In this document: positions 41,601 to 49,565 of the stretch, in pieces | How the letters are laid out: each line of letters begins with the position of its first letter | How positions within the stretch are numbered: the first letter of the stretch is position 1 | From: Streptomyces microflavus | Lineage (GTDB): Bacteria > Actinomycetota > Actinomycetes > Streptomycetales > Streptomycetaceae | Length of the DNA: 64,000 nt | Assembly: GCF_014650075.1 (NCBI RefSeq) | Contig: NZ_BMUG01000011.1 | Span: 124,001 to 188,000 of the forward strand | Reading direction: 5' to 3' | Notes under the pieces: generated by a model | What the model was told of the DNA's origin: nothing | Seen by the model: the letters and a program-made list of their open reading frames with translations, nothing else | Databases searched by the model: none | Translations under genes and position numbers: made by a program

Positions 41601-42229
41601 TGACCGCCCGCATCGACCACCTGGTCACCTCCGGCACCTTCGCCCTCGACGGCGGCGAGTGGGACGTCGACAACAACGTCTGGATCGTCGGCGACGACAC
41701 CGAGGCGATCGTCATCGACGCAGCCCACGACGCCGCCGCCATCGAGGCCGCGCTCGGCGGGCGTACGCTGCGTGCCATCGTCTGCACCCACGCGCACAAC
41801 GACCACATCGACGCCGCCCCCGCCCTCGCCGAGGCCACCGGCGCCCCGATCCTGCTCCACCCGGACGACCTGGAGCTGTGGGGGCAGACCCACCCGGACC
41901 GAGCCCCCGACGCCGAACTGACCGACGGTCAGGAGCTGGAGGTGGCGGGCACCACCCTCAAGGTCCTCCACACCCCGGGCCACGCCCCCGGCGGTATCTG
42001 CCTCTACGCCCCCGAGCTGGCCACGGTCTTCACCGGCGACACGCTCTTCCAGGGCGGCCCCGGCGCCACCGGCCGCTCCTTCTCGTCGTTCCCCACGATC
42101 ATCGACTCGATCCGGGACCGCCTGCTCACCCTCCCCGGCGACACCACGGTCCGCACGGGCCACGGCGACCCCACCACCATCGGCGCGGAAGCCCCGCAGC
42201 TCGACGACTGGATCAAGCGCGGCCACTGA
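41600..42229 (+). CDS. MBL-fold hydrolase, probable S-formylmycothiol hydrolase
   Basis: Metallo-beta-lactamase-fold thioesterase of 209 residues. The zinc motif THAHNDHIDA (HxHxDH) is present, with further ligands in HTPGHAPGGI, TGDTLF and GHGDPTTI. It is the usual downstream partner of mscR in actinomycetes and is thought to hydrolyse S-formylmycothiol to formate and mycothiol, as glyoxalase II-like enzymes do. The genes are translationally coupled (stop and start overlap: TGATG). Confidence 0.88.
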   Translation: MTARIDHLVTSGTFALDGGEWDVDNNVWIVGDDTEAIVIDAAHDAAAIEAALGGRTLRAIVCTHAHNDHIDAAPALAEATGAPILLHPDDLELWGQTHPDRAPDAELTDGQELEVAGTTLKVLHTPGHAPGGICLYAPELATVFTGDTLFQGGPGATGRSFSSFPTIIDSIRDRLLTLPGDTTVRTGHGDPTTIGAEAPQLDDWIKRGH

Positions 42230-42241
42230 GGACCACGTACG

Positions 42242-43180
42242 TCACCCCTCCGGCCAGGCGGAGAGCCGCAGCCCGCTCTCGAAGCGGCGCGGCTCCCCGC
42301 TGACCGGATCGGTGAACTCCAGCCGCCGCGCCAGCAGCTGCAAGGGCCGGGAGCAGTCCTCCACCACTCCCTCCGCCTCCACCACCGGATACAGCGGATC
42401 GTGGAGGATCGGCACCCCCAGCGCGTTCATATGGACCCGCAGCTGATGCGTCCGCCCGGTCGCGGGAAGCAGCCGGTAGCGGCCCAGCCCGCCCCGCCGC
42501 TCCACCAGCTCCACCCGGCTCTCGCTGTTCGCCTCACCGGGCTCCTCCCGGGCGGCGAGCACCCCGCGCTCCTTCACGATCCGGCTCCGTACGGTCCGGG
42601 GGAGGACCAGCTCCGGGTCGTACGGGGCCACCGCCTCGTACTCCTTCCTCACCAGCCGGTCCCGGAACAGCGTCTGGTACGCGCCCCGCTCCTCGGGCCG
42701 CACCACGAAGAGCACGAGCCCCGCGGTCAGCCGGTCCAGCCGGTGCGCGGGCTGGAGTGCGGGCAGCCCCAGCTCCCGCCGCAGCCGCGCCACCGCGGTC
42801 TCCGTGATGTGCCGCCCCCGGGGCGTGGTGGCGAGGAAGTGCGGCTTGTCGGCGATCACGAGATGCGCGTCCCGGTACACGACCCCGACCGGGAACGGCA
42901 CCGGCTCCTCGGCCGCGAAGTCCCGGTGGAACCAGAGGCTCCGCCCGGCGGTATACGGCTCATCGCCCCGCACAGCCCCGCCGTCGGCCCCCACGAACCG
43001 CCCCTCGTCGAGCATCGCCGCCACCCGGTCGCCCCCGATCGCCCCACCGAACCGCGCGACCAGATACTCCCCGACCGTGTCCGGCGCCCCGTCCGGATCC
43101 TCCGGCAGCCGCACCCGTACGGCATCGATCCCGTCCCGCTGGGGGAGAGGCGCGGCGGGCGCCTTCCTGCGACCCCTCAT
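42242..43180 (-). CDS. RluA-family pseudouridine synthase
   Basis: Converts specific uridines of RNA into pseudouridine. The 312-residue protein has the catalytic motif HRLDRLTAGLVLF, with the essential Asp, and the family motifs YRLLPATGRTHQLRVHMNALG and LHDPLYP. An N-terminal region (about 90 residues) precedes the synthase core. The start ATG 43180 follows GGGGCGAGG. It is close to the group sometimes annotated as 'RNA pseudouridylate synthase' near tRNA genes. The target RNA cannot be told from the sequence. It is followed (upstream) by a tRNA gene on the same strand. Confidence 0.9.
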   Translation of the reverse strand: MRGRRKAPAAPLPQRDGIDAVRVRLPEDPDGAPDTVGEYLVARFGGAIGGDRVAAMLDEGRFVGADGGAVRGDEPYTAGRSLWFHRDFAAEEPVPFPVGVVYRDAHLVIADKPHFLATTPRGRHITETAVARLRRELGLPALQPAHRLDRLTAGLVLFVVRPEERGAYQTLFRDRLVRKEYEAVAPYDPELVLPRTVRSRIVKERGVLAAREEPGEANSESRVELVERRGGLGRYRLLPATGRTHQLRVHMNALGVPILHDPLYPVVEAEGVVEDCSRPLQLLARRLEFTDPVSGEPRRFESGLRLSAWPEG

Positions 43181-43220
43181 CCTCGCCCCTCTTCCGTTTT
43201 CCTCGATGGCCCGGTGACGC

Positions 43221-43246
43221 AAAAGAGCCCCACCGAAGTGGGGCTC
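43221..43246 (-). terminator. Intrinsic terminator after tRNA-Leu
   Basis: Read on the minus strand: GAGCCCCAC, loop TTCG, GTGGGGCTC, then TTTT. A 9-bp GC-rich stem with a UUCG tetraloop and a T-run sits five bases after the tRNA's CCA end. This is a textbook intrinsic terminator. Confidence 0.9.
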
Positions 43247-43250
43247 CTGC

Positions 43251-43338
43251 TGGTGTCCGAGGGGGGACTTGAACCCCCACGCCCGATAAAGGGCACTAGC
43301 ACCTCAAGCTAGCGCGTCTGCCATTCCGCCACCCGGAC
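43251..43338 (-). tRNA. tRNA-Leu (anticodon GAG)
   Basis: On the minus strand the transcript starts GTCCGGGTGGCGGAATGGC and ends GTCCCCCCTCGGACACCA. Acceptor arms pair over seven positions with one G-U. The anticodon stem CTAGC/GCTAG encloses TTGAGGT with anticodon GAG, reading CTC/CTT leucine codons. A long variable arm (TGCCC-TTTATC-GGGCG) shows the class II leucine type. The CCA tail is encoded. It is not the bldA tRNA, which has anticodon TAA. Confidence 0.97.
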
Positions 43339-43520
43339 AAGGTGTCTGTCTCGCGGGCCGTGCCCGTTCCGACGTGGAAAACCATAGCAAACATTCGAGG
43401 GTGCTCGATCACGCCCGATGGCTGTGAACGGTACGTGACGGGGGGTGCACGGCCTTGGGTGTGAGCCCCGGGCGCGGGAGGATGAAGGAGAGCACCACAG
43501 CGACAGCGGAAGGAAGCAGC

Positions 43521-44855
43521 GTGAGCGAGAGCAGCACGGGCAGCACCGTCAGCGGCGGCAACGCCGAGAGGGAGGTCGTGGACCTCTGTCGCGACCTGAT
43601 CCGGATCGACACCAGCAACTACGGCGACCACTCCGGCCCCGGTGAGCGGCTCGCCGCCGAGTACGTGGCGGAGAAGCTCGCCGAGGTGGGTCTGGAGCCG
43701 CAGATCTTCGAGTCGCACAAGGGCCGCGCTTCCACCGTCGCCCGGATCGAGGGCGAGGACCCCTCCCGGCCCGCCCTGCTCATCCACGGGCACACCGACG
43801 TCGTCCCGGCCAACGCGGCGGACTGGACGCACGACCCGTTCTCCGGCGAGATCGCGGACGGCTGCGTCTGGGGCCGGGGCGCCGTCGACATGAAGGACAT
43901 GGACGCGATGACCCTCGCGGTCGTACGCGAGCGGATGCGCACCGGCCGCAAGCCCCCGCGCGACATCGTGCTGGCCTTCGTAGCCGACGAGGAGGCGGGC
44001 GGGACGTACGGGGCCCGCTATCTCGTCGACAAGCACCCGGGGCTCTTCGAGGGCGTCAACGAGGCGATCAGCGAGGTCGGCGGGTTCTCGTTCACCGTCA
44101 ACGAGAAGCTGCGCCTCTATCTGGTGGAGACGGCCCAGAAGGGCATGCACTGGATGAAGCTCACCGTGGACGGCACCGCCGGGCACGGTTCGATGATCCA
44201 CAAGGACAACGCCATCACGGAGCTGTCCGAGGCGGTCGGGCGGCTGGGGCGGCACAAGTTCCCGGTGCGCGTCACCAAGACGCTGCGGCACTTCCTGGAC
44301 GAGCTCTCGGACGCGCTCGGCACCGAGCTGGACCCGGAGAACATGGACGAGACGCTCGCCAAGCTGGGCGGCATCTCCAAGCTGATCGGGGCCTCCCTGC
44401 AGAACACCGCCAACCCCACCCAGCTCGGCGCCGGCTACAAGGTCAACGTGATCCCGGGCCAGGCCACCGCCCATGTCGACGGCCGGTACCTGCCGGGGTA
44501 CGAGGAGGAGTTCCTCGCCGACCTCGACCGGATCCTCGGCCCCAACGTGAGGCGCGAGGACGTGCACGCGGACAAGGCGCTGGAGACCACGTTCGACGGC
44601 GCCCTGGTCGACGCCATGCAGACCGCGCTGGTCGCCGAGGACCCGATCGCCCGGGCCGTGCCGTACATGCTCTCGGCCGGTACCGACGCCAAGTCCTTCG
44701 ACGACCTGGGGATCCGGGGCTTCGGCTTCGCCCCGCTGAAGCTGCCCCCGGAGCTGGACTTCGCCGGGATGTTCCACGGCGTCGACGAGCGCGTCCCGGT
44801 CGACGGTCTGCAGTTCGGCGTGCGGGTGCTCGACCGGTTCATCGACCACTGCTGA
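43521..44855 (+). CDS. M20/M28-type metallopeptidase (DapE/ArgE-like)
   Basis: Zinc hydrolase of 444 residues from the ArgE/DapE/ACY1 family. The metal motifs are IHGHTDVVP, the bridging Asp region GRGAVDMKDMDA, the general-base segment VADEEAGG, and a dimerisation domain between about residues 190 and 320. The closing His ligand lies in MFHGVDERV. The GTG at 43521 follows GGAAG and fits the Streptomyces N-terminus better than the ATG at 43482. It is divergent from the tRNA-Leu gene. The family includes DapE2-like proteins of mycobacteria (Rv2141c from memory); the substrate is not settled. Confidence 0.9.
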   Translation: MSESSTGSTVSGGNAEREVVDLCRDLIRIDTSNYGDHSGPGERLAAEYVAEKLAEVGLEPQIFESHKGRASTVARIEGEDPSRPALLIHGHTDVVPANAADWTHDPFSGEIADGCVWGRGAVDMKDMDAMTLAVVRERMRTGRKPPRDIVLAFVADEEAGGTYGARYLVDKHPGLFEGVNEAISEVGGFSFTVNEKLRLYLVETAQKGMHWMKLTVDGTAGHGSMIHKDNAITELSEAVGRLGRHKFPVRVTKTLRHFLDELSDALGTELDPENMDETLAKLGGISKLIGASLQNTANPTQLGAGYKVNVIPGQATAHVDGRYLPGYEEEFLADLDRILGPNVRREDVHADKALETTFDGALVDAMQTALVAEDPIARAVPYMLSAGTDAKSFDDLGIRGFGFAPLKLPPELDFAGMFHGVDERVPVDGLQFGVRVLDRFIDHC

Positions 44856-45019
44856 CCGGCCCGCACGAACTGCCGACCGGGCCCGTACGTAATTCGCCTG
44901 CCTGTGCGTACGTGACCGAAAGGGTGAAACGCGCCGTTCATGCGTAGCTCCGCCCCACCCTCCTCGTTACAAGGTTTGCGGTCCGCGGCTGGGACCGCAC
45001 TTTCCAACTAGGAGGAATC

Positions 45020-45253
45020 ATGATCAAGAAGGTCGTCGCAGTTGCGGCTGCTACCGGTGGCCTCGTTCTCGCGGGTGCGGGCATGGCTTCCGCCGACGCG
45101 GGCGCCCAGGGTGCGGCCATCGGCAGCCCCGGTGTGCTCTCCGGCAACGTCGTCCAGGTCCCGGTCCACGTGCCGATCAACCTGTGCGGCAACACGGTCT
45201 CCGTGATCGGGCTGCTGAACCCCGCCTTCGGCAACACCTGCGTCAACGCGTGA
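45020..45253 (+). CDS. chpH: Short chaplin (ChpH type)
   Basis: Secreted amyloid-forming surface protein that coats aerial hyphae and lets them break the water surface. The 77-residue precursor has a signal peptide ending ASA before Asp26 and a mature chaplin domain of about 52 residues. The two invariant cysteines are Cys56 and Cys74, and the core contains SPGVLSGNVVQVPVHVPINL. It starts after the strong site AGGAGG (45011-45016). A second, long chaplin follows on the same strand, separated by a strong hairpin at 45290-45322. The order short then long chaplin matches what I recall of S. coelicolor chpH (SCO1675) and chpC (SCO1674). Confidence 0.95.
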   Translation: MIKKVVAVAAATGGLVLAGAGMASADAGAQGAAIGSPGVLSGNVVQVPVHVPINLCGNTVSVIGLLNPAFGNTCVNA

Positions 45254-45289
45254 CGTTGTACGTCAGCCCGTAAGGGCTTGAGCTCGGTC

Positions 45290-45322
45290 GGTCCCGGAGT
45301 GCGTGCCATGCACTCCGGGACC
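45290..45322. terminator. Perfect 13-bp hairpin between the two chaplin genes
   Basis: GGTCCCGGAGTGC (45290-45302) pairs perfectly with GCACTCCGGGACC (45310-45322) around a 7-base loop. It may stop or attenuate transcription after the short chaplin, letting it be made in excess over the long one, or protect the message end. It is 71 bases before the long chaplin start. Confidence 0.7.
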
Positions 45323-45392
45323 GTTCGGCATTCGGCTCCCGCACGGTCATGTCCGGGGGTTTTTCGGAAGGCAGAAGGCAGGAAACGAACCT

Positions 45393-46181
45393 ATGCGACA
45401 GGTCACTCGTAAAGGCCTGATCACCATGGCGGCGGCGGGCGGTGTACTCGCGCTCAGCGGCGGTTACGCCCACGCCGACGCCGGGGCGGCCTCGGCGGCC
45501 ACCGGCTCGCCGGGCGTGCTGTCCGGCAACTCGGTCTCGGTCCCGATCGACATCCCGGTCAACGTCTGCGGCAACTCGGTCACCGTCGGCGGTCTCATCA
45601 ACCCGACCTTCGGGAACGACTGCGAGAACGGGTCGGCGGAATCGAGCCAGGACGCCGGACCGCAGAACCGTATCGGCGGAGTCTCCGGCGACGGGGCACA
45701 GGCCGGTAACGGCGCCCGGGCCGGGAGCACCACCGCGTCGGACCGGCACGGCGAGCAGCCCGGAACGGGCCGTCACCGGGCCGGCGGCGCGGGTGCGGAA
45801 GGGGTCGCGCAGGGTTCGCCCGGCATCCTCTCCGGCAACTCGGTCCAGGCTCCGATCGACATTCCCGTGAACGTCTGCGGCAACAGCGTCTCCGTGATCG
45901 GGCTGCTGAACCCGACCTTCGGCAACAGCTGCTCCAACGACGCCGAGCCGCCGCCGCCCCCGCCGCCGCCGGTGAAGCCCCCGGTCACGCCGGAGACGCC
46001 GGTCGACCCGCCGGCCAACCAGCCGCCCGAGCCGAACGTCCCCGGGCCCCAGCTCGAACCGGAGGAGCAGCTCGCGCAGACCGGTGCGGGCGGTATGGAG
46101 ATGCTCATCCCGGCCAGCGCCGGACTGCTGCTGGCCGGACTGGGATCGGTGCTCTACCGCCGCTCCCGCAGCGCCGCCTGA
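45393..46181 (+). CDS. chpC: Long chaplin with two chaplin domains and sortase signal (ChpC type)
   Basis: Cell-wall-anchored chaplin of 262 residues. A signal peptide (about 27 residues, ending HADA) is followed by chaplin domain 1 (Cys59 and Cys77). A Gly/Ser/Ala-rich linker, chaplin domain 2 (Cys162 and Cys180) and a Pro-rich spacer follow. The sortase motif LAQTG (227-231), a membrane helix and an Arg-rich tail end the protein. Sortase attaches it to peptidoglycan, and short chaplins assemble on it. It starts at 45393 after GGAAACGAAC. The following hairpin (46218-46247) is probably its terminator. Confidence 0.95.
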   Translation: MRQVTRKGLITMAAAGGVLALSGGYAHADAGAASAATGSPGVLSGNSVSVPIDIPVNVCGNSVTVGGLINPTFGNDCENGSAESSQDAGPQNRIGGVSGDGAQAGNGARAGSTTASDRHGEQPGTGRHRAGGAGAEGVAQGSPGILSGNSVQAPIDIPVNVCGNSVSVIGLLNPTFGNSCSNDAEPPPPPPPPVKPPVTPETPVDPPANQPPEPNVPGPQLEPEEQLAQTGAGGMEMLIPASAGLLLAGLGSVLYRRSRSAA

Positions 46182-46217
46182 TCCGGGCGCGCACACCGGG
46201 CACAGCAGGACGAAAAC

Positions 46218-46247
46218 GGACGGGCCCCGCAACCGCGGGGCCCGTCC
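46218..46247. terminator. Perfect 13-bp hairpin terminator after the long chaplin
   Basis: GGACGGGCCCCGC (46218-46230) pairs with GCGGGGCCCGTCC (46235-46247) across the loop AACC. It lies between two convergent genes and can serve both. Directly behind it the 14 bases CCCTGTCACCAGGT occur twice, at 46247 and 46265. Confidence 0.82.
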
Positions 46248-46269
46248 CCTGTCACCAGGTCGTTCCCTG

Positions 46270-46458
46270 TCACCAGGTGGCTCGTAGCTGACGGATGATC
46301 CGTCTGCGCAGCCGCACTCTGCGGCTGCCGTCGCGGCGCAGCGTCAGGCGGTCCAGCTCCCAGTGTCCGTACTCGGCGTGGTCGGTCAGCAGTCGGGCCG
46401 CTTCCTTGCGGGAGACCCCGCGCGGCACGTACACGTCGACAAATTCGTATTCCGGCAT
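46270..46458 (-). CDS. DUF5703 small conserved protein
   Basis: 62-residue basic cytoplasmic protein. The N-terminus PEYEFVDVYVPRGVSRKEAARLLTDHAEYGHWELDRLTLRRDGSRRV is the DUF5703 family, found only in actinomycetes. Very Arg-rich at the C-terminus (RRVRLRRRIIRQLRATW), so it may bind nucleic acid. No function is known. It is convergent with the long chaplin and divergent from the 46506 gene, 47 bases apart. Confidence 0.82.
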   Translation of the reverse strand: MPEYEFVDVYVPRGVSRKEAARLLTDHAEYGHWELDRLTLRRDGSRRVRLRRRIIRQLRATW

Positions 46459-46505
46459 CGCATCTATTGTGCGGGCAGAGCCCCGGTACGGATAGCGTCT
46501 GCACT

Positions 46506-47168
46506 ATGTCTGATGCTGCGCAGCCCACCGCTGCCGAGGTACGTGCCGCCGCCGAGGCGGTCAAAGCCGCGATCGACCGTCACCTCGACGCGGTCGAACG
46601 CCGTACCGGGGACGACGACCCCGCCGTCTACGAAGCGTTCAACTCACTGGCCGCTGCGGCCGAGGTCTACGACGAGCTCCTCTACGACCGCTACGACGAG
46701 GTCACCCCCTTCGAGATCCCCGGCGTGGACGACTCCCTGCCGCCCTATGCCGGCCCCGCCGAGCCCAGCGCGCTCAGCGTGCTGATCCGGCGCGACTACG
46801 CGGTCGTGGAACCCCCGCGGCTGCTGGCCCAGGCCCAGCGCCTCGCCGACATCGACGCGGGGCCCGGCGCGGACGGTTACACGGGCGCCGTCGTCGGCAC
46901 CAGCGTCCACTCCGCGCTCGGCGTGCTCTTCGGGGAGTACGAACCGGACGAGATCGCCTCCCGGCACAAGGAGTTCGGCCTGGAGGAGGGCGACTCCACC
47001 CTCTGGGTCTCGGCGGCGGAGGCGCTCCCCGAGCCGGGGGAGTGGCTCGGCGCCCCGTTCGAGGACGCCGACCCCGAGCTGGTGGTGTGCCGCTTCGACG
47101 TCAGCGCCGTCTTCGACGAGGAGGAGCTGGACGAGGAGCTCGACGAACCGGCGGCCGGCCGCGCGTGA
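46506..47168 (+). CDS. Conserved hypothetical acidic protein
   Basis: I do not recognise a functional family. The 220-residue protein has a helical N-terminal part (AEVRAAAEAVKAAIDRHLDAVERR) and a segment DELLYDRYDEVTPFEIPGVDD. The C-terminus is very acidic (FDEEELDEELDEP). Similar proteins occur across Streptomyces. The start at 46506 is preferred because the preceding residues look random. It is convergent with the RecD2-like gene, and a near-perfect hairpin lies between them (47172-47210). Confidence 0.75.
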   Translation: MSDAAQPTAAEVRAAAEAVKAAIDRHLDAVERRTGDDDPAVYEAFNSLAAAAEVYDELLYDRYDEVTPFEIPGVDDSLPPYAGPAEPSALSVLIRRDYAVVEPPRLLAQAQRLADIDAGPGADGYTGAVVGTSVHSALGVLFGEYEPDEIASRHKEFGLEEGDSTLWVSAAEALPEPGEWLGAPFEDADPELVVCRFDVSAVFDEEELDEELDEPAAGRA

Positions 47169-47171
47169 GAT

Positions 47172-47210
47172 GACAGCGGGCCCCGGCGCACTGCGCCGGG
47201 GTCCGCCGTC
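47172..47210. terminator. Hairpin terminator between convergent genes at 47.2 kb
   Basis: The arms 47172-47190 and 47192-47210 pair at 17 of 19 positions (core CCCCGGCGCA). The hairpin lies just after the stop of the 46506 gene and just before the stop of the RecD2-like gene. Confidence 0.7.
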
Positions 47211-47219
47211 ATGCGTGGC

Positions 47220-49565
47220 TCAGGAAGCCGCGTCGGGCGTCGGGAGCGCCTCCAGCAGCGGGCGCAGCCTGGTGGTCCGCTCCTGTGCCGGGACCTGCGC
47301 CACCGCGTGCGGGAGCGCCTGGTCCACCCCGTGCACCACGGAGAGATGGAGCTCACCCCGGCCGAAGGCGGTGTAGACCCACGGCCGGCTCAGCCCCGCC
47401 GCGGCGTCGCCCGGCAGCACCACCACCGCGGCGGGCCAGCGCATCCCGGCCGCCTGGTGGGCACTGAGCGCCCAGCCGTGCCGCACCGCCGACTCCACCC
47501 GCTCCTGCGGTACGACGACGGCGACGCCCGCGCACTCCAGGTGCAGTCCCTCGGCATCGGCCGAGCGCACCACCCCGGGCACCGCACGGCCGGGAGCGGG
47601 GACATGGATCACGCGGTCGCCCGGGTCGAACCCGCCGAACCGGCCGGGGCCGGGGTTGAGCCGCTGCTTCAGGGCCTCGTTGAGCACCCGGGTCCCGGCC
47701 GCCCCGCCATGGCCGACGGTGATGACCTGGGTGTCGGTGGCGGGGATGGAGAAGGCCCGGGGCACCGAGTCCGCGACCAGCTGCACCGTGCGGTGGACCG
47801 CCTCGCCCGCATCGCGGACCGGGACGATCACGACCTCCTTGCCGGGGGCCTCGACCTGGAGCAGCTCACCGATGCCGATACCGGAGACCAGCTCGCCGAT
47901 CGGCCCGGGGTCCGGCGTACGGGAGACGACCTGCGGGCACGCCCGCGCGGCCAGCACATCGGCGAAGACCCGCCCGGCACCCGCCGAGCCCAGCACGCCG
48001 GGGTCACCGCTCAGCACCAGCCGGGCGCCGTCCGCCAGCGCCTCGACGAGGACGGCGGCGCCCTCCACGTCCAGCTGGGGGGCGTCCAGCACCACGAGCA
48101 GGTCCAGCGCGAGCGCCCCGTCCTCGTCCCGGCCGGGGCCCTCGGTGCCGGAGAGCAGCCCGGCCAGGGTGACGGCCGCGTCCGGGGCGCCGGCCGCGTC
48201 GGCCAGCCGGCGGCGGCCGTCCTCGCTGTGGGTGGCGCCCAGGGCCCGCAGCCCCAGGCCCCGCGCCGCCGCGATCAGGGCGGCGGGCTCGGCCCGGGCC
48301 GCCTCGCCGCCGCTGTGCGCGACCAGTCCGGCGGCGGCCGCCGTACGGATCAGCTCGGCGGCCGAGGGGGACGGGGCGGCGGCTGCAGCCTCGGCCCAGT
48401 CGGCCCCCTTCTCGCAGGCGTTCATCAGGCGGGCCAGGCCGTCGGCGAGGCTCTCCTCGGCCAGCGCGTAGCGGTCCAGGCCCAGCAGCACCTGGACCGG
48501 CTCCGGGGCCTCGGCGGTCTCTCCGGTGGTGTCCTCGCTCTCCTGGTCCTCGTCGGAGGCGTCCAGCTCCGTGGGGTCGGCGCCCTCCTGGAAGACCAGG
48601 ACGACCCCCTCCTCCACGGCGTTGCGCACGGCCTCCTCCGGGTCGCTCACCGAACGCTCGGCGAGCGCCGCCCGTACGGCCTCGGCGTCCAGCGCGGTGT
48701 GGCCCTGGAGGGCGGCGCGCTCCAGCAGCCAGCCGACCAGCGCCGAGGTGCGGCGCCCGTCGTCCGGGCCGCACGCGGCTCCCAGCAGGGCCCGGGCGAA
48801 GCCGTCCGCCTGCTCGGGCCGGACGCCCGGCACCGCCAGCAGCTGCCAGGGGTCGGCGCGCAGCAGCTCGGCGGCCTGCTCGCCCAGGGTCCCGGTGGCC
48901 GGGCGGGCCAGGGCCTCGGGGGCCCCGCCCTCGGTGAGGACCGCCCGCACCGCGTCCATGGCCTCGGGGGAGGCTGCCAAGTCGGCGGGTGCGGCCGTGG
49001 CGGGCACGGGGCGCTGAGGCTGTCCGGTGAGGGCCGGGGCGGGGCGGCGGGGTGCGGGGGCGGCGGCGGGGGAGTCGAAGAACTCCGTGCCCGCCTTCTC
49101 GCCGCTCTCCACGGCCCGTACGGCTGCGAGGAGGTCGGCGGCGGTGCCGCTCAGCTTCGCACCGGCGGCCACCGGGCCGTCCTTCTCCGCCTTGCGCTTC
49201 GCGATCCGCTCGCGCAGTTCGCGCTGGGCGGCCAGCTCGGCCTGTGCTTCCGACAGCACGGCGGCGGCCGCCGCGTCGCCCTCCGCACCGGCAGATGCGT
49301 CACCGGCCGATGCTTCACCGGCCTCCGTACCGTCCGGTGCGTCACCGGTGGGCGCGTCGGCCCCAGGGGTGTCCACCTCGGAGCCGTCCGCTGCGGGCTC
49401 CCCGGGCTCCCGGGCGCCCTCGGACTCCTCCGAGCCCCCGGACTCCTCGGTGTCGGGCGCTTCGGCGTGCGCGGGGCCTTCGGCGTCGGTGGCCGCCGGG
49501 GGCTCGGCGCCCTGCGGTGTGTCCGTGCCGACGGTGCCGGGGGTCTCCCCGGGAAGCGCAGTCAC
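47220..49565 (-). CDS. RecD2-like protein with decayed helicase motifs (pseudo-helicase)
   Basis: 781-residue protein. The first 160 residues are acidic and unstructured. Residues 238-254 hold a helix-hairpin-helix like that of RecD2 (DPWQLLAVPGVRPEQAD). The helicase part follows RecD2 block by block, but key residues are lost. The Walker A position is HSGGEAARAE (417-426), with no GKT/S. Walker B is VVLDAPQLD (491-499) instead of a DEAS-type motif. Motif III is GDPGVLGSAG (520-529) instead of GDPDQLPS. VLNEALKQRLNPG (627-639), a RecD2 hallmark, is retained. The late motifs read ALSAHQAAG and YTAFGRGE. It is therefore probably unable to hydrolyse ATP. It overlaps the aldo/keto reductase stop in GTGA. 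DNA binding is inferred. Confidence 0.75.
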   Translation of the reverse strand: MTALPGETPGTVGTDTPQGAEPPAATDAEGPAHAEAPDTEESGGSEESEGAREPGEPAADGSEVDTPGADAPTGDAPDGTEAGEASAGDASAGAEGDAAAAAVLSEAQAELAAQRELRERIAKRKAEKDGPVAAGAKLSGTAADLLAAVRAVESGEKAGTEFFDSPAAAPAPRRPAPALTGQPQRPVPATAAPADLAASPEAMDAVRAVLTEGGAPEALARPATGTLGEQAAELLRADPWQLLAVPGVRPEQADGFARALLGAACGPDDGRRTSALVGWLLERAALQGHTALDAEAVRAALAERSVSDPEEAVRNAVEEGVVLVFQEGADPTELDASDEDQESEDTTGETAEAPEPVQVLLGLDRYALAEESLADGLARLMNACEKGADWAEAAAAAPSPSAAELIRTAAAAGLVAHSGGEAARAEPAALIAAARGLGLRALGATHSEDGRRRLADAAGAPDAAVTLAGLLSGTEGPGRDEDGALALDLLVVLDAPQLDVEGAAVLVEALADGARLVLSGDPGVLGSAGAGRVFADVLAARACPQVVSRTPDPGPIGELVSGIGIGELLQVEAPGKEVVIVPVRDAGEAVHRTVQLVADSVPRAFSIPATDTQVITVGHGGAAGTRVLNEALKQRLNPGPGRFGGFDPGDRVIHVPAPGRAVPGVVRSADAEGLHLECAGVAVVVPQERVESAVRHGWALSAHQAAGMRWPAAVVVLPGDAAAGLSRPWVYTAFGRGELHLSVVHGVDQALPHAVAQVPAQERTTRLRPLLEALPTPDAAS

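Noticed and set aside
43251..43338. tRNA-Leu as the bldA regulator tRNA
   Set aside because: The anticodon is GAG, not TAA.
47220..49565. RecD2-like gene as a broken pseudogene
   Set aside because: The frame is open over 781 codons with normal codon bias and conserved blocks, so it is a maintained protein with altered motifs.
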